Positions 1 to 8,880 of a stretch of 57,878 nucleotides of DNA are shown here, piece after piece (the stretch's first letter is position 1; each line of letters opens with the position of its first letter). The stretch is from an uncultured Ruminococcus sp. (GTDB lineage: Bacteria > Bacillota > Clostridia > Oscillospirales > Acutalibacteraceae): positions 20,799 to 78,676 of the forward strand of contig CADCCP010000002.1 of assembly GCA_902800005.1 (NCBI GenBank), written 5' to 3'. The translations under genes were made by a program, and so were the position numbers. Under the pieces are notes generated by a model. It saw only the letters and a program-made list of their open reading frames with translations, searched no databases and had not been told where the DNA came from.

Positions 1-702
1 TGTACTTTCTGTGCAACGGGACAAAGCGGTTTTTCAAGAAATCTGACGGCTTCCGAAATGATCGCTCAACTTCAGGCAGAACAGAACGATAACGATATAA
101 GAATATCTAATGTCGTTCTGATGGGCATGGGTGAACCGCTGGATAATTTTGACAATGTTGTAAGATTTCTGAAACTCGTCAGCAGTGAAAACGGCATGAA
201 TATCGGTATGAGACATATATCGCTTTCAACGTGCGGTATCGTGCCGAAGATATATGAACTTGCAGATATGAAACTGCAATTAACTTTATCTGTATCGCTT
301 CATGCACCGAATGACGAGATAAGAAGCAGGACGATGCCTGTAAACAGAAAGTATAACACAGAGGAATTGCTGAAAGCGTGTAAATACTATGTAATGCAGA
401 CGAACAGGAGAATATCGTTTGAATATGCGATGATAGACGGAGTGAATGACAGTGAAGCCTGTGCAAAAGAACTTGCACACAGACTCAAAGGTATTCTCAG
501 TCATGTCAATTTGATACCGGTGAATAACGTGAAGGGTACAGGTTATGAAAAAAGCAAAAAGGAAAGCATAAGGAATTTTATTGCAGTGCTGGAAAGAGCG
601 GGCATTACTGCAACGGTACGCAGAACTCTCGGAAGTGACATCAATGCTTCCTGCGGACAATTGAGACGTTCCGTTTCTGACGGCATCACAAAGGAGGGAT
701 AG
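1..702 (+). CDS. rlmN: 23S rRNA (adenine-2503-C2)-methyltransferase RlmN, 5' truncated
   Basis: Radical-SAM enzyme that methylates C2 of A2503 in 23S rRNA, and A37 in some tRNAs. The reading frame is open from the first base, so the N-terminal part lies outside the window; 233 residues remain. The fragment opens with CTFCATGQSG, the last two cysteines of the CxxxCxxC [4Fe-4S] motif. VLMGMGEPLDNF and LSTCGIVP follow, both typical of RlmN. SCGQLR near the C-terminus carries the cysteine that forms the methyl-transfer intermediate in this family. The stop is 3 nt before the TTG start of the phosphatase gene, so the two are co-transcribed. RlmN upstream of phosphatase, PASTA kinase and rsgA is a common Firmicutes order. 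Confidence 0.95.
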   Translation, partial: CTFCATGQSGFSRNLTASEMIAQLQAEQNDNDIRISNVVLMGMGEPLDNFDNVVRFLKLVSSENGMNIGMRHISLSTCGIVPKIYELADMKLQLTLSVSLHAPNDEIRSRTMPVNRKYNTEELLKACKYYVMQTNRRISFEYAMIDGVNDSEACAKELAHRLKGILSHVNLIPVNNVKGTGYEKSKKESIRNFIAVLERAGITATVRRTLGSDINASCGQLRRSVSDGITKEG

Positions 703-705
703 ATA

Positions 706-1434
706 TTGGAAGTGTATTCCAAAACCGACATAGGACTTGTAAGGAGTTCCAATCAGGATTACTGTAAGACAGGCAGATTGTCTGACGGTTCTGTATGGGC
801 GGTGGTATGCGATGGCATGGGCGGTGCAAACGGCGGTTCTACTGCAAGCAGGATAGCAGCGGAAACTGTTGCAGAACAGCTCAAAGAGTTATATAATATA
901 AAGAAATACCATGATGATATTGAAGAACTCATCAAGGAGTCGATAGCGATCGCCAATCAGCGTGTGCATGATATGTCGCTGAATATATATTCTCTCAGCG
1001 GCATGGGTACTACAGTTGTGGTCGTGGTAGTCAGGGATGAGACAGTACATATCGTCCATGCGGGCGACAGCAGGGCCTATCTCTATGAAAACGGAATTCT
1101 CAGGCAGATCACAAAAGATCATTCGATGGTACAGGAACTTGTAGACATCGGACGTATCACTCAGGAAGAAGCCCGCAATCACCCTAATAAAAATATCATT
1201 ACAAGGGCGTTGGGAACAAGAGTCGATCTTAAAACGGACTATAACGGTGTACCGTTCCATAATGGGAGTTTGCTGCTGATATGCACTGACGGATTGTCGA
1301 ATTATCTGACAGAGGAAGATATTGCCGGCTTTATCGGGGAAAACAGGGGAAATGAGCTTGTCGAAAGGCTCGTGGAACAGGCAAAAGCAATGGGCGGCGG
1401 TGACAATATCACTGTTGCGGTGATAGAAAGTTGA
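706..1434 (+). CDS. prpC: PP2C-family Ser/Thr protein phosphatase (Stp/PrpC)
   Basis: Metal-dependent phosphatase that reverses phosphorylation by the PASTA kinase encoded just downstream. It is 242 residues long, the usual size for stand-alone bacterial PP2C. Visible motifs are the N-terminal TDIGLVRSSNQD, the metal-binding DGMGGANGG, HAGDSRAYL, TDGLSNYLTEED and the C-terminal GGGDNITVAVIE. The start is TTG at 706, supported by AAGGAGGG at 691-698 with good spacing; no better ATG exists. The gap to the kinase ORF is 15 nt and carries GAAAGGAG. Kinase and phosphatase almost certainly act as a pair controlling cell-wall and division proteins. Confidence 0.95.
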   Translation: MEVYSKTDIGLVRSSNQDYCKTGRLSDGSVWAVVCDGMGGANGGSTASRIAAETVAEQLKELYNIKKYHDDIEELIKESIAIANQRVHDMSLNIYSLSGMGTTVVVVVVRDETVHIVHAGDSRAYLYENGILRQITKDHSMVQELVDIGRITQEEARNHPNKNIITRALGTRVDLKTDYNGVPFHNGSLLLICTDGLSNYLTEEDIAGFIGENRGNELVERLVEQAKAMGGGDNITVAVIES

Positions 1435-1449
1435 AAGGAGCTTTATTGA

Positions 1450-3810
1450 ATGGATAAATACATAGGCAGAAGGCTTGACAGCCGATATGAAATACAGGAG
1501 CTTATCGGCATGGGCGGAATGGCGATGGTCTACAAGGCTTATGACAGCATTGATGACAAGACCGTTGCAATAAAGATTCTCAAAGATGAATTTCTCGGCA
1601 ATGAGGAGTTTATCCGAAGATTCAAGAATGAATCAAAGGCGATAGCAGTGCTGTCTCATCCGAATATCGTGAAGGTGTATGATGTCAGCTTCGGGGACAG
1701 GATACAGTATATAGTGATGGAATATATAGACGGCATTACTCTCAAGGAGTATATCGGTCAGCAAAAGATAATTCCGTGGAAGGAAGCTGTACATTTCACT
1801 GTGCAGATACTCAAAGCCCTTCAACATGCTCATGAAAAAGGTATCGTTCACAGGGATATAAAACCTCAGAATATCATGCTTTTGCAGGACGGCACTATCA
1901 AAGTCACGGATTTCGGTATCGCAAGATTTTCAAACAATGAGACTCGCACCATGACAAGCAAAACAATAGGTTCTGTGCATTATATTGCTCCCGAACAGGC
2001 TCGTGGCGGTGCTACCGACGGTAAGGCGGATATATATTCGGTGGGTGTTATGCTGTATGAGATGCTGACAGGTCAGCTCCCGTTTGAAGCAGACAATGCC
2101 GTATCTGTTGCCATCATGCAGATGCAGAACGAACCCAAACCCCTCAGAGAACTCAATGACAAGATACCCGAAGGTATTGAACAGATCACTCTCAGGGCTA
2201 TGAGAAAAGAACCTAAACAGCGTTTTGCTTCGGCAGGCGAGATGCTCGAAGCGATCGAAACTTTCAGGCGTGATCCGTCCGTGAAGTTCCGTTATACCTA
2301 TGCAGTCGATCAGGCTCCTACAAGAGAGGTAGAGACCATAAATAACGTCAAACTTGCCTCGACAGCGGAAAGTGCATATGAGATGGACTATCTGCCGGAG
2401 GATGATGAAATATCTGCTGTCCGTTCAAAGAGGGCTGTAACTCTTATCACTCTGACGATAACATTGTTGGTGCTTGTCATGCTGATAGTTTTCATCATAA
2501 ATCTTGTTCAGACAATGACAAAAGTTACCGATGTAAAAAGTGTCGAAGTGCCGAGCTTTGTCGGCGAGCTGTATGATGAGATCGTGCAGAATAAAGAATA
2601 CAAGTTCAATTATGACATTACTGCCAAATATGATGCAACCAAGCCTGTGAATATCGTTCTTTCGCAGGATCCCGAAGCAGGCTCAAAGCAGGTCAAGGAA
2701 AATGCTGTCATAAAGCTGACCATCAACAGCAAGAGTACCAAAGCGGAAGTTCCGAAGGTAAGGAACTATCTTAAACAGGAAGCTATGGACAAACTCTCTG
2801 ACAAGTATTTCACCTATGAACTCAAGTATGTGAACAGTAATGATGTCAGCAGAGGTTATGTTATAGATTGCTCACCTCAGGAGGGTACGGAACAGCCTAT
2901 AGGTACAGTTATAACTCTGATCGTCAGCGAGGGCAAGACTCCCAAACAGATAACCGTACCGAATGTTGTCGGCAAGAGCTATGAAAGTGCCAAGTCGGAG
3001 CTTGAAAGTGCAGGCTTCACTACACAGAAATCAATGGTAGCGAGTGCCGTTACCGCAGGACAGGTCATTCTGACCGATCCGCTTGCAGGCAACAAGCTCA
3101 CAGAAGGCTCTCTCATCACCATTCAGGTCAGTGACGGCAGCAAGATCATCAAAGGTATGACACAGGCTGTTGATCTGCCGCAGGACGAATATGCGGAGAT
3201 AAAAGTGACTATTTACGTTGATGCAGTGAAAACAGAGGAAGTATCCGGCGTACCTGCACACGGATTCAAGAAGAGCATCTATCTTGAGCCTGAAGGTGCA
3301 AAGAACCATCAAAAGACCGTTGTTGTCATGGTAGATGATGTGAGATATGAAGCCTTCACCTTTGACTTCAAGAACCAGACCGTGACAAAAGATTATCAGA
3401 ACTATGACTATAAAGTAAAACAGGGTTCTGATCCTCTGGGCTATCAGAAAGATAATGCTATCTATTCGCTGACAAACTATATCAGTGATATGTCTGCTTA
3501 TTCAGAGTACGATCAGGGTGTAATGAACGACCTTATCGAAGAATACAAGGACTATATCAGAAGTGCAACAAGCGAATCAGAGATAGATGAACTTCTCAAA
3601 GAGGCGACAAGTCAGCTCGATACTTTTGAAGAAGAACCTGAAGAGGAGTCTTCTGAAGAGGAATCCGAAGAGGAGTCTTCTGAAAAGGAATCCCAAGAGG
3701 AATCCCAAGAAAGTAAAGATGAGCCGTCACCTGCCGATGTTGTACAGCGTTATATCAGACAGGGTTATGAAGATGTCAGACACGGCTATGAAGTATTGTT
3801 CGGAGTTTGA
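1450..3810 (+). CDS. prkC: Membrane Ser/Thr protein kinase with PASTA repeats (PrkC/StkP type)
   Basis: Eukaryotic-like kinase that senses peptidoglycan fragments through extracellular PASTA repeats. Residues 1-270 form the kinase domain: glycine loop around GMGGMAMVYK (20-29), catalytic Lys42, HRDIKPQN at 134-141, DFG at 154-156 and APE at 180-182. One transmembrane helix lies near residues 335-357. Three PASTA repeats follow, opening with VEVPSFVG, AEVPKVRN and ITVPNVVG. A further extracellular region of about 200 residues has no obvious PASTA pattern. Near residues 720-757 is a Glu/Ser-rich run with repeated EEESSEE-like units. At 786 residues it is longer than typical PrkC (about 650), because of the C-terminal part. 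The RBS is GAAAGGAGC, 15 nt after the phosphatase gene. Confidence 0.95.
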   Translation: MDKYIGRRLDSRYEIQELIGMGGMAMVYKAYDSIDDKTVAIKILKDEFLGNEEFIRRFKNESKAIAVLSHPNIVKVYDVSFGDRIQYIVMEYIDGITLKEYIGQQKIIPWKEAVHFTVQILKALQHAHEKGIVHRDIKPQNIMLLQDGTIKVTDFGIARFSNNETRTMTSKTIGSVHYIAPEQARGGATDGKADIYSVGVMLYEMLTGQLPFEADNAVSVAIMQMQNEPKPLRELNDKIPEGIEQITLRAMRKEPKQRFASAGEMLEAIETFRRDPSVKFRYTYAVDQAPTREVETINNVKLASTAESAYEMDYLPEDDEISAVRSKRAVTLITLTITLLVLVMLIVFIINLVQTMTKVTDVKSVEVPSFVGELYDEIVQNKEYKFNYDITAKYDATKPVNIVLSQDPEAGSKQVKENAVIKLTINSKSTKAEVPKVRNYLKQEAMDKLSDKYFTYELKYVNSNDVSRGYVIDCSPQEGTEQPIGTVITLIVSEGKTPKQITVPNVVGKSYESAKSELESAGFTTQKSMVASAVTAGQVILTDPLAGNKLTEGSLITIQVSDGSKIIKGMTQAVDLPQDEYAEIKVTIYVDAVKTEEVSGVPAHGFKKSIYLEPEGAKNHQKTVVVMVDDVRYEAFTFDFKNQTVTKDYQNYDYKVKQGSDPLGYQKDNAIYSLTNYISDMSAYSEYDQGVMNDLIEEYKDYIRSATSESEIDELLKEATSQLDTFEEEPEEESSEEESEEESSEKESQEESQESKDEPSPADVVQRYIRQGYEDVRHGYEVLFGV

Positions 3811-3816
3811 TAAAAT

Positions 3817-4692
3817 ATGGAAATTTTAACGGGATTGATCGTTAAGGCTATCAGCGGTTTCTACTATGTTGAAACCGCTGAAATGCTATACGAATGTAAA
3901 GCAAGGGGTGCTTTTCGCAAAAAAGGCATAAGTCCGTGTGTCGGTGACAGGGTAAATATCAGTATATCAGCCGACGGCAAAGGTACTGTTGATGAGATAC
4001 TTCCAAGAAAAAATTCTATCGTCCGTCCTCCTCTCGCTAATCTGGACAGGCTTTTTATCGTATCATCAGTTGCACAGCCGTCACCGAATACCGTCATTAT
4101 CGACAAGATAACTGCCGTTGCCGTCAGAAAGGGTATTGAACCTGTAATTATCTTCACAAAATCCGATCTTGCCGACTGCACCGCACTTCTTGATATATAT
4201 AAAAAATCGGGTATCACCGCCCTTTCTTACAGCATAAAAACAGGTGAAGGAAAGGAAAATATCCTTTCCCTGCTTGAAAACAAAATATCCGCTTTCACAG
4301 GAAATACAGGCGTAGGAAAGTCTTCAATGTTAAATTCGCTTTTTCCCGAATTTGAGATACAGACCGCTGAAATAAGCCGTAAACTCGGCAGGGGCAGGCA
4401 TACTACCCGTCACAGTGAACTCTACAAAATAAACGGTGGTTACGTTGCGGATACTCCCGGATTTTCCACTGTCGATATAGAAAGATATGAAATGATAGAG
4501 TTGGATAAAATACAGTATTGTTTTCCCGAATTTGATGAATATATATGTAACTGCAAATTTACGGGGTGTTCACATACCGTTGAAAAGGGTTGTGCAGTCT
4601 TGCAGGCACTCACCGACGGGAAAATTTCAAAGTCACGCCATGACAGCTACAAATATATGTACAATGAAGTGAAAGCCATTCCGAAATATTGA
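3817..4692 (+). CDS. rsgA: Ribosome small subunit-dependent GTPase RsgA
   Basis: Late 30S-subunit maturation GTPase, 291 residues. The order of G motifs is circularly permuted as expected for RsgA/CpgA: TKSD (G4) comes before GNTGVGKSS (G1), and DTPG (G3) follows. An N-terminal OB-fold region precedes the GTPase. The C-terminus has the zinc-binding cluster visible as CFPEF...CNCKFTGCSH...GC. The start ATG lies 6 nt after the kinase stop, so translation is probably coupled. In many Firmicutes rsgA is followed by rpe (ribulose-5-phosphate epimerase) and then thiN; here rpe is absent from this position. Confidence 0.95.
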   Translation: MEILTGLIVKAISGFYYVETAEMLYECKARGAFRKKGISPCVGDRVNISISADGKGTVDEILPRKNSIVRPPLANLDRLFIVSSVAQPSPNTVIIDKITAVAVRKGIEPVIIFTKSDLADCTALLDIYKKSGITALSYSIKTGEGKENILSLLENKISAFTGNTGVGKSSMLNSLFPEFEIQTAEISRKLGRGRHTTRHSELYKINGGYVADTPGFSTVDIERYEMIELDKIQYCFPEFDEYICNCKFTGCSHTVEKGCAVLQALTDGKISKSRHDSYKYMYNEVKAIPKY

Positions 4693-4740
4693 GGACGGGT
4701 AAAACCCCTTCCCAAAAAAATTTGATCTGGAGTTTTTTAA

Positions 4741-5364
4741 GTGAAAAGATGTGTGATAATAGGTGCATCACCCTTTTGTGATGCAGATGTTCTTAAAAAG
4801 AATATTCGTGAAAGTGATTTTATCATGTGTGCGGACGGCGGTTACAAGTATGCTTTGAGTGCAGGCGTAAAGCCCGATATGATAATAGGTGACTTTGATT
4901 CATCGGAATTTCCCGAAAATATCAGGTGTGATATAGTGAGATTGCCCGTTCATAAAGATGATACCGATACCATGTATTGTGTCAGAGAGTGCATGAAAAT
5001 GGGATATAAAGATATTTTGCTTTTGGGAGTGACGGGTGGCAGACTCGATCATACATTTGCCAATTTCTGTACGCTTCTTTATACGGCTGAAAATGCCGTC
5101 AATGCAAAGATAATTGACGGTGAAAATATCATTTTTGCCATGACACAGGGCATGAAAGAAAATATCGAAAATATGCAGGGACATATCTTTTCTATATTTC
5201 CGTTTGGCTGTGAAAGCTGTAAAGTTACGCTTGACGGCTTTGAATATCCGCTTGATGAAGATATTTTGAAAGTTGATACTGTTCTCGGAACAAGCAATTC
5301 TATTTTGTCGGATCATGCGGAAATTATCTTGCATGAAGGTAATGCAATTTGTATAGTGGGGTGA
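4741..5364 (+). CDS. thiN: Thiamine pyrophosphokinase (ThiN/TPK)
   Basis: Transfers pyrophosphate from ATP to thiamine, giving thiamine diphosphate. It is 207 residues, normal for bacterial TPK. Diagnostic motifs are CADGGYKYAL near the N-terminus, PDMIIGDFDS, the acidic KDDTDTMYC and LLGVTGGRLDHTFAN. The start is GTG at 4741, with CTGGAG about 8 nt upstream. The 48-nt gap after rsgA has no terminator. The gene stops 4 nt before coaBC, so the two are translationally close. The cofactor it makes would also serve the MenD-like enzyme domain encoded at 38312-42202, though no regulatory link is visible. Confidence 0.93.
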   Translation: MKRCVIIGASPFCDADVLKKNIRESDFIMCADGGYKYALSAGVKPDMIIGDFDSSEFPENIRCDIVRLPVHKDDTDTMYCVRECMKMGYKDILLLGVTGGRLDHTFANFCTLLYTAENAVNAKIIDGENIIFAMTQGMKENIENMQGHIFSIFPFGCESCKVTLDGFEYPLDEDILKVDTVLGTSNSILSDHAEIILHEGNAICIVG

Positions 5365-5368
5365 AATT

Positions 5369-6568
5369 ATGTTAAAGAATAAAGTAGTAGTTGTGGGAGT
5401 AACGGGAAGTATAGCGGCTTATAAATCTGCACAGCTTGTCAGTGATTTAGTGAAAGAGGGCTGTGAAGTTCATGTGATAATGACTAAAAATGCCGTGAAT
5501 TTCATAAATCCGATAACTTTTGAAACTCTCACGGGCAGAAAATGCCTCGTTGACACGTTTGACAGGAATTTTGAATACAGCGTGACGCACGTTTCTTTGT
5601 CACAAAAAGCAGATGTATTCATGATAGCACCTGCTTCGGCGAATATCATAGGCAAAATTGCCAACGGCATTGCAGATGATATGTTATCTACAATGGTGAT
5701 GGCGGCAAAATGTCCCGTCTTGATAGCCCCTGCCATGAACAAATATATGTTTATGAACAGTATCGTACAGGAAAATATAGAAAAGCTTAAAAGACACGGT
5801 TATAAAATAATTTCGCCTGCTGTGGGAAGGTTGGCTTGTAATGACACGGGTATCGGAAAATTGCCTGATGTAGATGTTTTAATGGAACATATCAGGCATG
5901 AGATAGCAAACAAAAAAGATTTTCAAGGTAAAAGGGTTCTTGTAACGGCAGGACCTACACAGGAATCTCTCGATCCCGTGAGGTATATAACAAATCATTC
6001 AACGGGTAAAATGGGTTATGCGATGGCACAGGCGGCAAGTGAAAGGGGTGCGGAAGTCACCTTGATAAGCGGTGAAGTGAATATAAAACCGTCGATATTT
6101 GTACAGCTTGTCAAAGTGAAATCGGCGGAAGATATGTTCAATGCAGTGAAAGAGAACTTGTCTGAAAGTGATGTGCTTATCATGTCAGCGGCAGTTGCGG
6201 ATTATACCCCCGACACATACAGCAGTCAAAAAATCAAAAAACATGATGACGATATGTCGATCTCTCTTAAAAGAACGGCTGATATTCTGAAATATGCAGG
6301 AGAGCATAAAAAGGAAAATCAAGTGATATGCGGATTTTCAATGGAAACGGAAAATCTTGTTGCCAATTCGAGAAAAAAGTTGGAAACAAAGAATTGTGAC
6401 ATGATAGCGGCAAACAGCATAAAAGAAAAAGGTGCCGGATTCGGCACCGATACGAATATTATCACGCTTATTACAAGAGATGATATATATGAATTACCCA
6501 TCATGTCGAAGTATGAAGCGGCAAACGTTATCCTTGACAAGATAAAGCAGATTTTTTCAATGAACTGA
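5369..6568 (+). CDS. coaBC: Bifunctional phosphopantothenoylcysteine decarboxylase / phosphopantothenate-cysteine ligase
   Basis: Carries out two consecutive steps of coenzyme A synthesis. The N-terminal CoaC half (about 1-185) is an FMN-dependent decarboxylase with GVTGSIAAYKSAQL, the His-containing VTHVSL segment, and PAMNKYMFMN. The CoaB half (about 190-399) is the ligase, with VTAGPTQESLDPVRYITN, STGKMGYAMA and the later KIKK motif. Length (399) is normal for the fused enzyme. The start ATG is 4 nt after thiN. No terminator hairpin is apparent after the stop; a heptamer repeat array follows instead. Confidence 0.96.
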   Translation: MLKNKVVVVGVTGSIAAYKSAQLVSDLVKEGCEVHVIMTKNAVNFINPITFETLTGRKCLVDTFDRNFEYSVTHVSLSQKADVFMIAPASANIIGKIANGIADDMLSTMVMAAKCPVLIAPAMNKYMFMNSIVQENIEKLKRHGYKIISPAVGRLACNDTGIGKLPDVDVLMEHIRHEIANKKDFQGKRVLVTAGPTQESLDPVRYITNHSTGKMGYAMAQAASERGAEVTLISGEVNIKPSIFVQLVKVKSAEDMFNAVKENLSESDVLIMSAAVADYTPDTYSSQKIKKHDDDMSISLKRTADILKYAGEHKKENQVICGFSMETENLVANSRKKLETKNCDMIAANSIKEKGAGFGTDTNIITLITRDDIYELPIMSKYEAANVILDKIKQIFSMN

Positions 6569-6580
6569 TGTTACGAATGA

Positions 6581-6636
6581 TTGTACATTGCACATTGTAC
6601 ATTGCACATTGTACATTGCACATTGTACATTGTTAA
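6581..6636. repeat. Heptanucleotide tandem array, unit TTGTACA/TTGCACA
   Basis: Seven perfect 7-nt units alternate TTGTACA and TTGCACA from 6581 to 6629, then a degenerate TTGTTAA at 6630-6636. The array fills the space between the convergent genes coaBC and pgeF. Its last unit overlaps the pgeF stop codon (TAA on the minus strand, 6633-6635). The same unit recurs at 54111-54145. Confidence 0.9.
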
Positions 6637-7463
6637 TTTATTTTCATCATGGCGATAAGTCCGCCACGTTTGCCTCCGCTTGCACGGTGGGAAAATAAAA
6701 GACCGCTGTTGCATTTCGTGCAGACATCACTGATAGATATGTTTATACTGAGAAGCCCGGCTTCAAGAAGCATACGTCTGTTAGTTTCTTTGAGGTCTAT
6801 CATGTATTTTCCGTGACCGAGATTTTTCGTGAAATAGGCGGGTTTAAGTTCTGTCAAAGAGGCGAATTGTTCATAAACGGGCGTATCGACTTCATAACAG
6901 CAAAAGCCTATTGCAGGACCTATGACACATATAATGTCGGACGGATCACAGCCGTAATTTTCTGTCATGACTTCAACGGTAGCTTCACCGACTTTACCGA
7001 CAGTGCCTTTCCAGCCTGCATGGGCGAGAGCGATAACTTTTTTTTCCGGATCGGCAAAAAAAAGCGGTGTACAGTCTGCATAGTGAGTTACGAGAGTTAC
7101 ATTGGGTTCGTTGGTGACAAGTGCATCAACGCTTGGCATATCATGTTCACGGTATATTCCGATACCGCAATCGGCTTTTGTGACACAGCGGACATTTGTA
7201 TGATGATCCTGCGAGGAGCTTACAAGGGTATTATAATCAAAGCCTGCCGCTTGACAGAAAATTTTGTAGTTTTGGGTGACGTTTTCAGGAACGTCACCTC
7301 TTTTGAAATTGAGGTTCATGGATTTGTATTCACCGTGGCTTATGCCGCCGATGCGTGTAGAGAAAGCATGGTGAATGAAATCGAGCTGTGAAAGTGACGG
7401 GAATGTCAAAAATCCCACTCCGTCAACGAAGTTAAGGTCTGTATTTTTACTTTTAAATATCAT
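6633..7463 (-). CDS. pgeF: Peptidoglycan editing factor PgeF / laccase-domain purine nucleoside phosphorylase (YlmD family)
   Basis: Member of the multicopper-oxidase-fold (DUF152/YfiH/YlmD) family. Members remove wrongly incorporated residues from peptidoglycan precursors and can phosphorolyse or deaminate purine nucleosides. It is 276 residues. Zinc-binding residues are visible in THYADCTPL and ALAHAGWKGT, followed by GPAIGFCCYEV. SDVCTKCN and FSHRASGGKRGG near the C-terminus are typical. The start is ATG at 7463, with AGAGG a short distance upstream. It is convergent with coaBC. Which activity dominates in vivo cannot be read from sequence. Confidence 0.9.
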   Translation of the reverse strand: MIFKSKNTDLNFVDGVGFLTFPSLSQLDFIHHAFSTRIGGISHGEYKSMNLNFKRGDVPENVTQNYKIFCQAAGFDYNTLVSSSQDHHTNVRCVTKADCGIGIYREHDMPSVDALVTNEPNVTLVTHYADCTPLFFADPEKKVIALAHAGWKGTVGKVGEATVEVMTENYGCDPSDIICVIGPAIGFCCYEVDTPVYEQFASLTELKPAYFTKNLGHGKYMIDLKETNRRMLLEAGLLSINISISDVCTKCNSGLLFSHRASGGKRGGLIAMMKIN

Positions 7464-7507
7464 GATAAAAACCTCTGGAAAAAAATTTTTTTTGAAAGGA
7501 AATGTAT

Positions 7508-7729
7508 ATGTTAAAGATATTCAATAAGAAAAAGCTGTTCGGGAATAATATAGAACCGAGATGTGAATACTGTCGGTTTTACGCAAAAAACAATGACGGC
7601 AAATCCGGATGTGCATACGGTACAGTCAGTGAAGATACCTGTAAAAAGTATGAATACGATCCTCTCAAGAGAGAACCGAGAACTGCACCGGCACTTCCGA
7701 AATTTACCGCCGATGATTTTACACTGTGA
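7508..7729 (+). CDS. Small Cys-rich protein of unknown function
   Basis: A 73-residue protein with four cysteines, two of them as CEYC, spaced like a small metal-binding knuckle. The C-terminal half contains KKYEYDPLKREP, a pattern I associate with small conserved clostridial proteins of unknown role. ATG codons occur at 7502 and 7508. AAAGGA at 7495-7500 leaves only 1 nt before the first but 7 nt before the second, so the second is chosen. It sits between pgeF (divergent) and mscL (convergent, stops 6 nt apart). No function is assigned; structural zinc binding is inference. Confidence 0.7.
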   Translation: MLKIFNKKKLFGNNIEPRCEYCRFYAKNNDGKSGCAYGTVSEDTCKKYEYDPLKREPRTAPALPKFTADDFTL

Positions 7730-7735
7730 GCTGCA

Positions 7736-8221
7736 TCAAGCCTTGTCTTCTGCGAGAGCCTCAGCAGCAAGCTCGATAACTGCCGTACAATGCGGGCAGC
7801 GTGTTGCAGCTATGTCTATTTCGCTTATGCAGAAAGGACATTTCTTTGTAGTGGGAGCTGCGGGTTCTTCGGTCTTTTTCTTCGGGAGCGTCATGAGCTT
7901 GTTGAAGGACTTGACGATAGCGAAGATGATTATAGCCATGATGAGGAAGTTGATAACTGCAGCAATGAAGCTGCCGAAACCGATGGGACCTACATTGAGA
8001 GCCTCTGTAGCCTTTGAGAAGTCAGGCTGATTTGTTTCGGGATTGACGAAACTCTGACCTGAAACTGCACCGATGAGCCAGCCGATAGCAGGCATTATGA
8101 CATCATTACACAGAGATGTAACGATACTGTTGAAAGCACCGCCTATGATAACACCGACTGCAAGGTCGAGAACATTTCCTCTCATGACGAACTCTTTAAA
8201 TTCACTGACAAGTTTACCCAT
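7736..8221 (-). CDS. mscL: Large-conductance mechanosensitive channel MscL with zinc-ribbon tail
   Basis: Homopentameric membrane valve that opens at high tension to release solutes on hypo-osmotic shock. The N-terminus (FKEFVMRGNVLDLAVGVIIG) is the MscL signature including the first transmembrane helix. A second helix lies around NFLIMAIIIFAIVKSFNKL. Usual MscL is about 130-140 residues; this one has 161. It ends in an extra zinc ribbon with two CxxC pairs (CPFC and CPHC), an extension seen in other clostridial MscL proteins. The start ATG at 8221 has a good AAGGAG upstream. The gene is monocistronic. Confidence 0.95.
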   Translation of the reverse strand: MGKLVSEFKEFVMRGNVLDLAVGVIIGGAFNSIVTSLCNDVIMPAIGWLIGAVSGQSFVNPETNQPDFSKATEALNVGPIGFGSFIAAVINFLIMAIIIFAIVKSFNKLMTLPKKKTEEPAAPTTKKCPFCISEIDIAATRCPHCTAVIELAAEALAEDKA

Positions 8222-8343
8222 TGTTATATCTCCTTTCGTAAAAAATTTCCGTGCATATTATAACATACTTTGCCAAAATCGTAAATAGTTTTTTTGAAAT
8301 TTACAAAATTTTTTAGTGAAATTTCCAAAATATTGTCAGTAGT

Positions 8344-8829
8344 TTAATAGCCGAAACTGCCTTCAAGCGATTCATCGTTGTCTATCCAGTCTTGGACATT
8401 GACAACGGTATATTTATTTTTGGAATTGCGGATAATGACTTTTTCGATGCCTGCGTTGATTATCATGCGTTTACACATTGAGCAGGCGGATGCATTTTCA
8501 ACATAAGCACCTGTTTTTGCATCTTTTCCGACAAGGTAGAGAGTTGCACCGATCATGCTGTCACGGGAGGCGTGTATGATAGCATTCTGTTCGGCGTGGA
8601 CTGAACGGCAGAGTTCATATCTCTCACCTCTGGGAACTTTCAGGCTCTCTCTGACACATATTCCCATATCGATGCAGTTTTTTCTGCCACGAGGTGCACC
8701 GACATAACCTGTTGAAATGATCTGGTCATTATTGACGATGATAGCACCGTAATTTCTTCTTAAACAAGTGCCTCTTTCAAGCACTGTTTCGGCTATGTCA
8801 AGATAATAATTTATTTTGTCGGTACGCAT
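8344..8829 (-). CDS. Deoxycytidylate deaminase family protein (dCMP deaminase / ComEB-like)
   Basis: Zinc-dependent deaminase expected to convert dCMP to dUMP for dTMP synthesis. The zinc site is visible as VHAEQNAI (His and catalytic Glu) and CSMC. GAIIVNNDQIISTGYVGAPRG near the start is the usual family context. A longer reading from GTG at 8841 is possible, but AAGGAG directly abuts that codon. The ATG at 8829 is 11 nt away and gives MRTDK, the normal family start, so it is used (161 residues). It is monocistronic between mscL and htrA. ComEB-type competence proteins share the fold, but no com genes are nearby. Confidence 0.88.
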   Translation of the reverse strand: MRTDKINYYLDIAETVLERGTCLRRNYGAIIVNNDQIISTGYVGAPRGRKNCIDMGICVRESLKVPRGERYELCRSVHAEQNAIIHASRDSMIGATLYLVGKDAKTGAYVENASACSMCKRMIINAGIEKVIIRNSKNKYTVVNVQDWIDNDESLEGSFGY

Positions 8830-8880
8830 TTTTGAATACACTCCTTTTTATTGTATAAATTGAGCATTGTACATCGACAA

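Noticed and set aside
4693-4740. TPP riboswitch before thiN
   Set aside because: The gap is 48 nt inside an operon and lacks the conserved CTGAGA-type core.
6581-6636. CRISPR array
   Set aside because: Units are 7 nt with no spacers and no cas genes are nearby; it is a simple tandem repeat.
6813-7391. 192-codon plus-strand frame
   Set aside because: Antisense to pgeF and without ribosome binding site; composition looks like a shadow frame.
7508-7729. Rubredoxin
   Set aside because: Cysteine spacing and length do not fit the CxxCG...CPxCG pattern; kept as unknown Cys-rich protein.
7563-8030. 155-codon plus-strand frame crossing from the small Cys-rich gene into mscL
   Set aside because: It overlaps two supported genes in other frames and has no start signal.
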